From Anaerolineae bacterium (GTDB lineage Bacteria > Chloroflexota > Anaerolineae > Aggregatilineales > UBA3940), in assembly GCA_016926255.1 (NCBI GenBank), contig JAFGOY010000082.1:1-41515 (forward strand): a stretch of DNA of 41,515 bases. Direction: 5' to 3'. Shown here in pieces: positions 39,533-41,515 of this stretch. The translations under genes were made by a program, and so were the position numbers. The notes beneath the pieces were generated by a model. It saw only the letters and a program-made list of their open reading frames with translations, was not told the origin of the DNA and did not search any database. Each line of letters begins with the position of its first letter. Within the stretch, counting starts at the first letter, position 1.

Positions 39533-41332
39533 ATGCCAAAGCTGATGAACCTGATCCGCAATCATAAATGGCTGGTCATTATTCTGATCGTATTCCTGAT
39601 TGCCGGGCTGGTGTATGACACCGCCACGCCGATCTTCGAAGGGCTGGACGAAGCGTGGCACTACGCCCTGATCCAGCACCTCGCCAGCGGCGGCCCGCTG
39701 CCCGTCCAGGTGCCCGGCGAAGTCGCCGCGTGGCAGCAGGAAGGCAATCAGCCGCCGCTCTATTACCTGCTGATGGCCGGTGCTACCTTCTGGATCGATA
39801 CCGGTGATTTCTGGGCACACCGCACCCTCGACAGTCCCGATTTCTTCCCCGGTGATCCTAACTGGGAGGGCGATAAGTGGTACTGGGTTCACACCCGCAT
39901 CGAGGATTTCCCCTATCGACGGACCACGCTCGCCGTCCACCTGATCCGCTGGCTCTCCCTGTTGATGGGAGCTGGAACGATCACACTGGCCTACGCCGCT
40001 GCCCGTGAGCTGTTCCCGGAGCGCGAGTTTGTCCCGGTGCTCACGGCGGCGATAGTCGCCTTCAACCCGGAGTTTTTGTTCGTCAGCGCCCAGGTGAACA
40101 ACGATAATCTTGCCAGCCTGCTTGGTGCTGCCATCGGCCTGATGCTCGCCCGGTTGTGGATGCGCGGCTACTCGACCCGCCTGGGCATCATCACTGCCGT
40201 GCTGTGCGGCCTGACCGCCCTCAACAAGCTCAACGGGCTGGTCACCCTGGGCGTGGTCGCCGTCGTCGCCCTGCTCTGGGCGATCCGCGAAAAAGCGTGG
40301 AAACAGTTCATCATTCTCGGCGTGATGTGTGTCGCCACCACCTTCCTGATCGCCGGTTGGTGGTTCGTGCGGAACATCATCCTGTACAACGACATCTTTG
40401 CCGTCAATGTCCTCGAAGAATATGTTGGCCGCCGATCGATTACTTACTGGCAGGCGCTCGGCGAGATCGTCCCCATGCATTATTCGTTCTGGGGCTTGTT
40501 TGGTATCGCCAACATCATGATGCCCTACTTCTTCTACGCGCTTTATGGCCTGTTTACCCTGATCGCCATCGCCGGGCTGATCCTCTCCGCCGTGAAGAAC
40601 CGGTCGATGAAGTGGCCGCCGCTGATCGTCCCCCTTGTTCACAGTGTTCTCGTTCTGGCGGGTAACTTCTATTACTCGACCCGCTCTAACGGCCCCGCCG
40701 GTCGATTGGCCTTCACCGCGATTGGTGCCCTGAGCCTGCTCGCCGCCGTCGGCCTGCTGACTTTTTTATCGGAGAAGCGTCACCGGCAGATTGCCGTCTA
40801 TGGAATCGCGGGTGGTATGGCGGCGATGGCAGTTGCCGCCCCTTTTACCGACATTTTCCCCACCTACCGGGACGCGAAGCTCCGCCCGCCCCTCGCCAGC
40901 GAAGGGATCGAAGCCGAAACTTATTATGATGCCAATGTCGGAGTCGTTGCCGCGCTGCGGGGCTGCGATCTTGCGGTCGAAGGGAATGTTCTTGACCTTA
41001 CCCTGCATTGGGAAGTCCTCTCCCCCACCGATGCCGACCTCGTGGTGCTGGTGCATGTCATCGACGCGAGCGGTGATCGCAAGGGTGGTGCTGATGGCCC
41101 CCTGATAGGTGGCGCATACTCCTCGCTAACCTGGTCGAAAGGCGAGTGGATCGCCGACGAGCACATCATCATGCTGCCCGACGACATGCCCCCCGGCGAA
41201 TACCATATTGGTACCGGCATGTATCGTCGTGACAACTCCGAGCTGCTCCCGGTCACCGATGCGGCGGGCAATCCCCTCGAAACCTCGCCGCTGATCATCC
41301 TGCCGGTCACCTTTGACTATTCCCCGGACTGA
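39533..41332 (+). CDS. GT-C-type membrane glycosyltransferase (ArnT/PMT-like)
   Basis: A 599-residue protein with about 10-11 predicted spans and a C-terminal soluble domain (about 455-599). The first extracytoplasmic loop has IFEGLDEAWHYALIQHLASG (acidic D/E typical of GT-C catalysis) and QPPLYYLLMAG, both hallmarks of the dolichyl/undecaprenyl-phosphate-sugar-dependent family. The C-terminal part looks like a beta-sandwich (DLTLHWEVLSPTDADLVVLV, DMPPGEYHIGTGMYR). Likely transfers a lipid-linked sugar outside the membrane. The ATG at 39533 has an AGGGAG site. Donor and acceptor unknown. Confidence 0.85.
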   Translation: MPKLMNLIRNHKWLVIILIVFLIAGLVYDTATPIFEGLDEAWHYALIQHLASGGPLPVQVPGEVAAWQQEGNQPPLYYLLMAGATFWIDTGDFWAHRTLDSPDFFPGDPNWEGDKWYWVHTRIEDFPYRRTTLAVHLIRWLSLLMGAGTITLAYAAARELFPEREFVPVLTAAIVAFNPEFLFVSAQVNNDNLASLLGAAIGLMLARLWMRGYSTRLGIITAVLCGLTALNKLNGLVTLGVVAVVALLWAIREKAWKQFIILGVMCVATTFLIAGWWFVRNIILYNDIFAVNVLEEYVGRRSITYWQALGEIVPMHYSFWGLFGIANIMMPYFFYALYGLFTLIAIAGLILSAVKNRSMKWPPLIVPLVHSVLVLAGNFYYSTRSNGPAGRLAFTAIGALSLLAAVGLLTFLSEKRHRQIAVYGIAGGMAAMAVAAPFTDIFPTYRDAKLRPPLASEGIEAETYYDANVGVVAALRGCDLAVEGNVLDLTLHWEVLSPTDADLVVLVHVIDASGDRKGGADGPLIGGAYSSLTWSKGEWIADEHIIMLPDDMPPGEYHIGTGMYRRDNSELLPVTDAAGNPLETSPLIILPVTFDYSPD

Positions 41333-41515
41333 GAATCTCTTGGGGGAGTGCAGGGAAATAGCTCTGCATGATCAAGGGTGTAAGTTCCTCGCAGGGAATT
41401 TAGGGTGAGGGCCATAATGTGCTTAGGCGTTGTAAAGAAATAACGCCGCATTTTCTGGATGCAGACAAACCAGGATGTTTAAGTCCCCTCGCCATGAGGG
41501 AGAGGGGATTTAGGG
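41333..41515. other. Right-edge non-coding region with a partial repeat
   Basis: No gene is recognised. CCCCTC and GAGGGAGAGGGG (41484-41508), followed by ATTTAGGG, look like a truncated member of the C-tract/G-tract repeat group; GAATTTAGGGTGAGGG (about 41396) repeats part of that end. The window edge cuts the element. Confidence 0.5.

Overview
This window looks like chromosomal DNA from a GC-rich, free-living heterotrophic bacterium, most likely of the phylum Chloroflexota (Anaerolineae-like). That placement is an inference. It rests on the mix of genes (an archaeal-type NMN adenylyltransferase, a two-subunit iron-sulfur fumarase, a long divergent transketolase, a bare pyruvate-kinase-like barrel beside a phosphofructokinase) and on the many intergenic palindromic repeats. 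No 16S gene or other decisive marker is present.

Layout. (1) 235-6551, minus strand: a surface nonulosonic (sialic-type) acid locus. It has neuA (CMP-sugar activation), a PAPS-type sulfotransferase, neuB (condensation), neuC (UDP-GlcNAc epimerase) and a GT-B glycosyl/glycerophosphotransferase-like protein. A small AT-rich two-gene cassette on the opposite strand (3161-3809) splits it. (2) 6610-11174, minus: two related PAS-type sensor histidine kinases. They are divergent from (3) 11447-14669, plus: a LolD/MacB-type ABC ATPase and an FtsX-family permease behind a perfect TTGACA-17-TATAAT promoter. (4) 14819-17922: a GNAT acetyltransferase and a convergent transketolase, separated by a nested palindrome. 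(5) 18250-28449, minus: a central-carbon block with fumarase alpha/beta, succinate dehydrogenase sdhABCD, 6-phosphofructokinase, a pyruvate-kinase-like protein, a VWA/zinc-ribbon protein and an NMN adenylyltransferase. (6) 28661-33083: a DUF3795-like protein, membrane proteins, an AlgX/SGNH-type O-acetyltransferase-like protein and hisG. (7) 33309-33466, minus: two tRNAs (CAT anticodon; Gly-TCC). (8) 33533-36039, minus: two ABC-2 permeases with no ATPase beside them. (9) 36131-37952, minus: small AT-richer accessory genes, including a GIY-YIG nuclease-like gene whose start is abnormal. (10) 38166-41332, plus: an alpha/beta hydrolase and a GT-C-type membrane glycosyltransferase.

How the genes fit together. 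NeuC, NeuB and NeuA make up the three-step route from UDP-GlcNAc to a CMP-activated nonulosonate; the embedded sulfotransferase and the terminal GT-B protein suggest the sugar is sulfated and/or transferred to a surface polymer. Fumarase and succinate dehydrogenase are consecutive TCA steps, and the phosphofructokinase and pyruvate-kinase-like genes add glycolytic steps.

The most distinctive non-coding feature is a set of palindromic repeat families. One has C-tract/G-tract brackets around a variable hairpin (six copies plus one partial), one is a composite train of perfect hairpins (three copies), and one is a nested inverted repeat (two loci). Two copies of the first family differ by a compensatory base-pair swap, which suggests the stem is under selection. 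I see no CRISPR array, prophage, transposase or rRNA.
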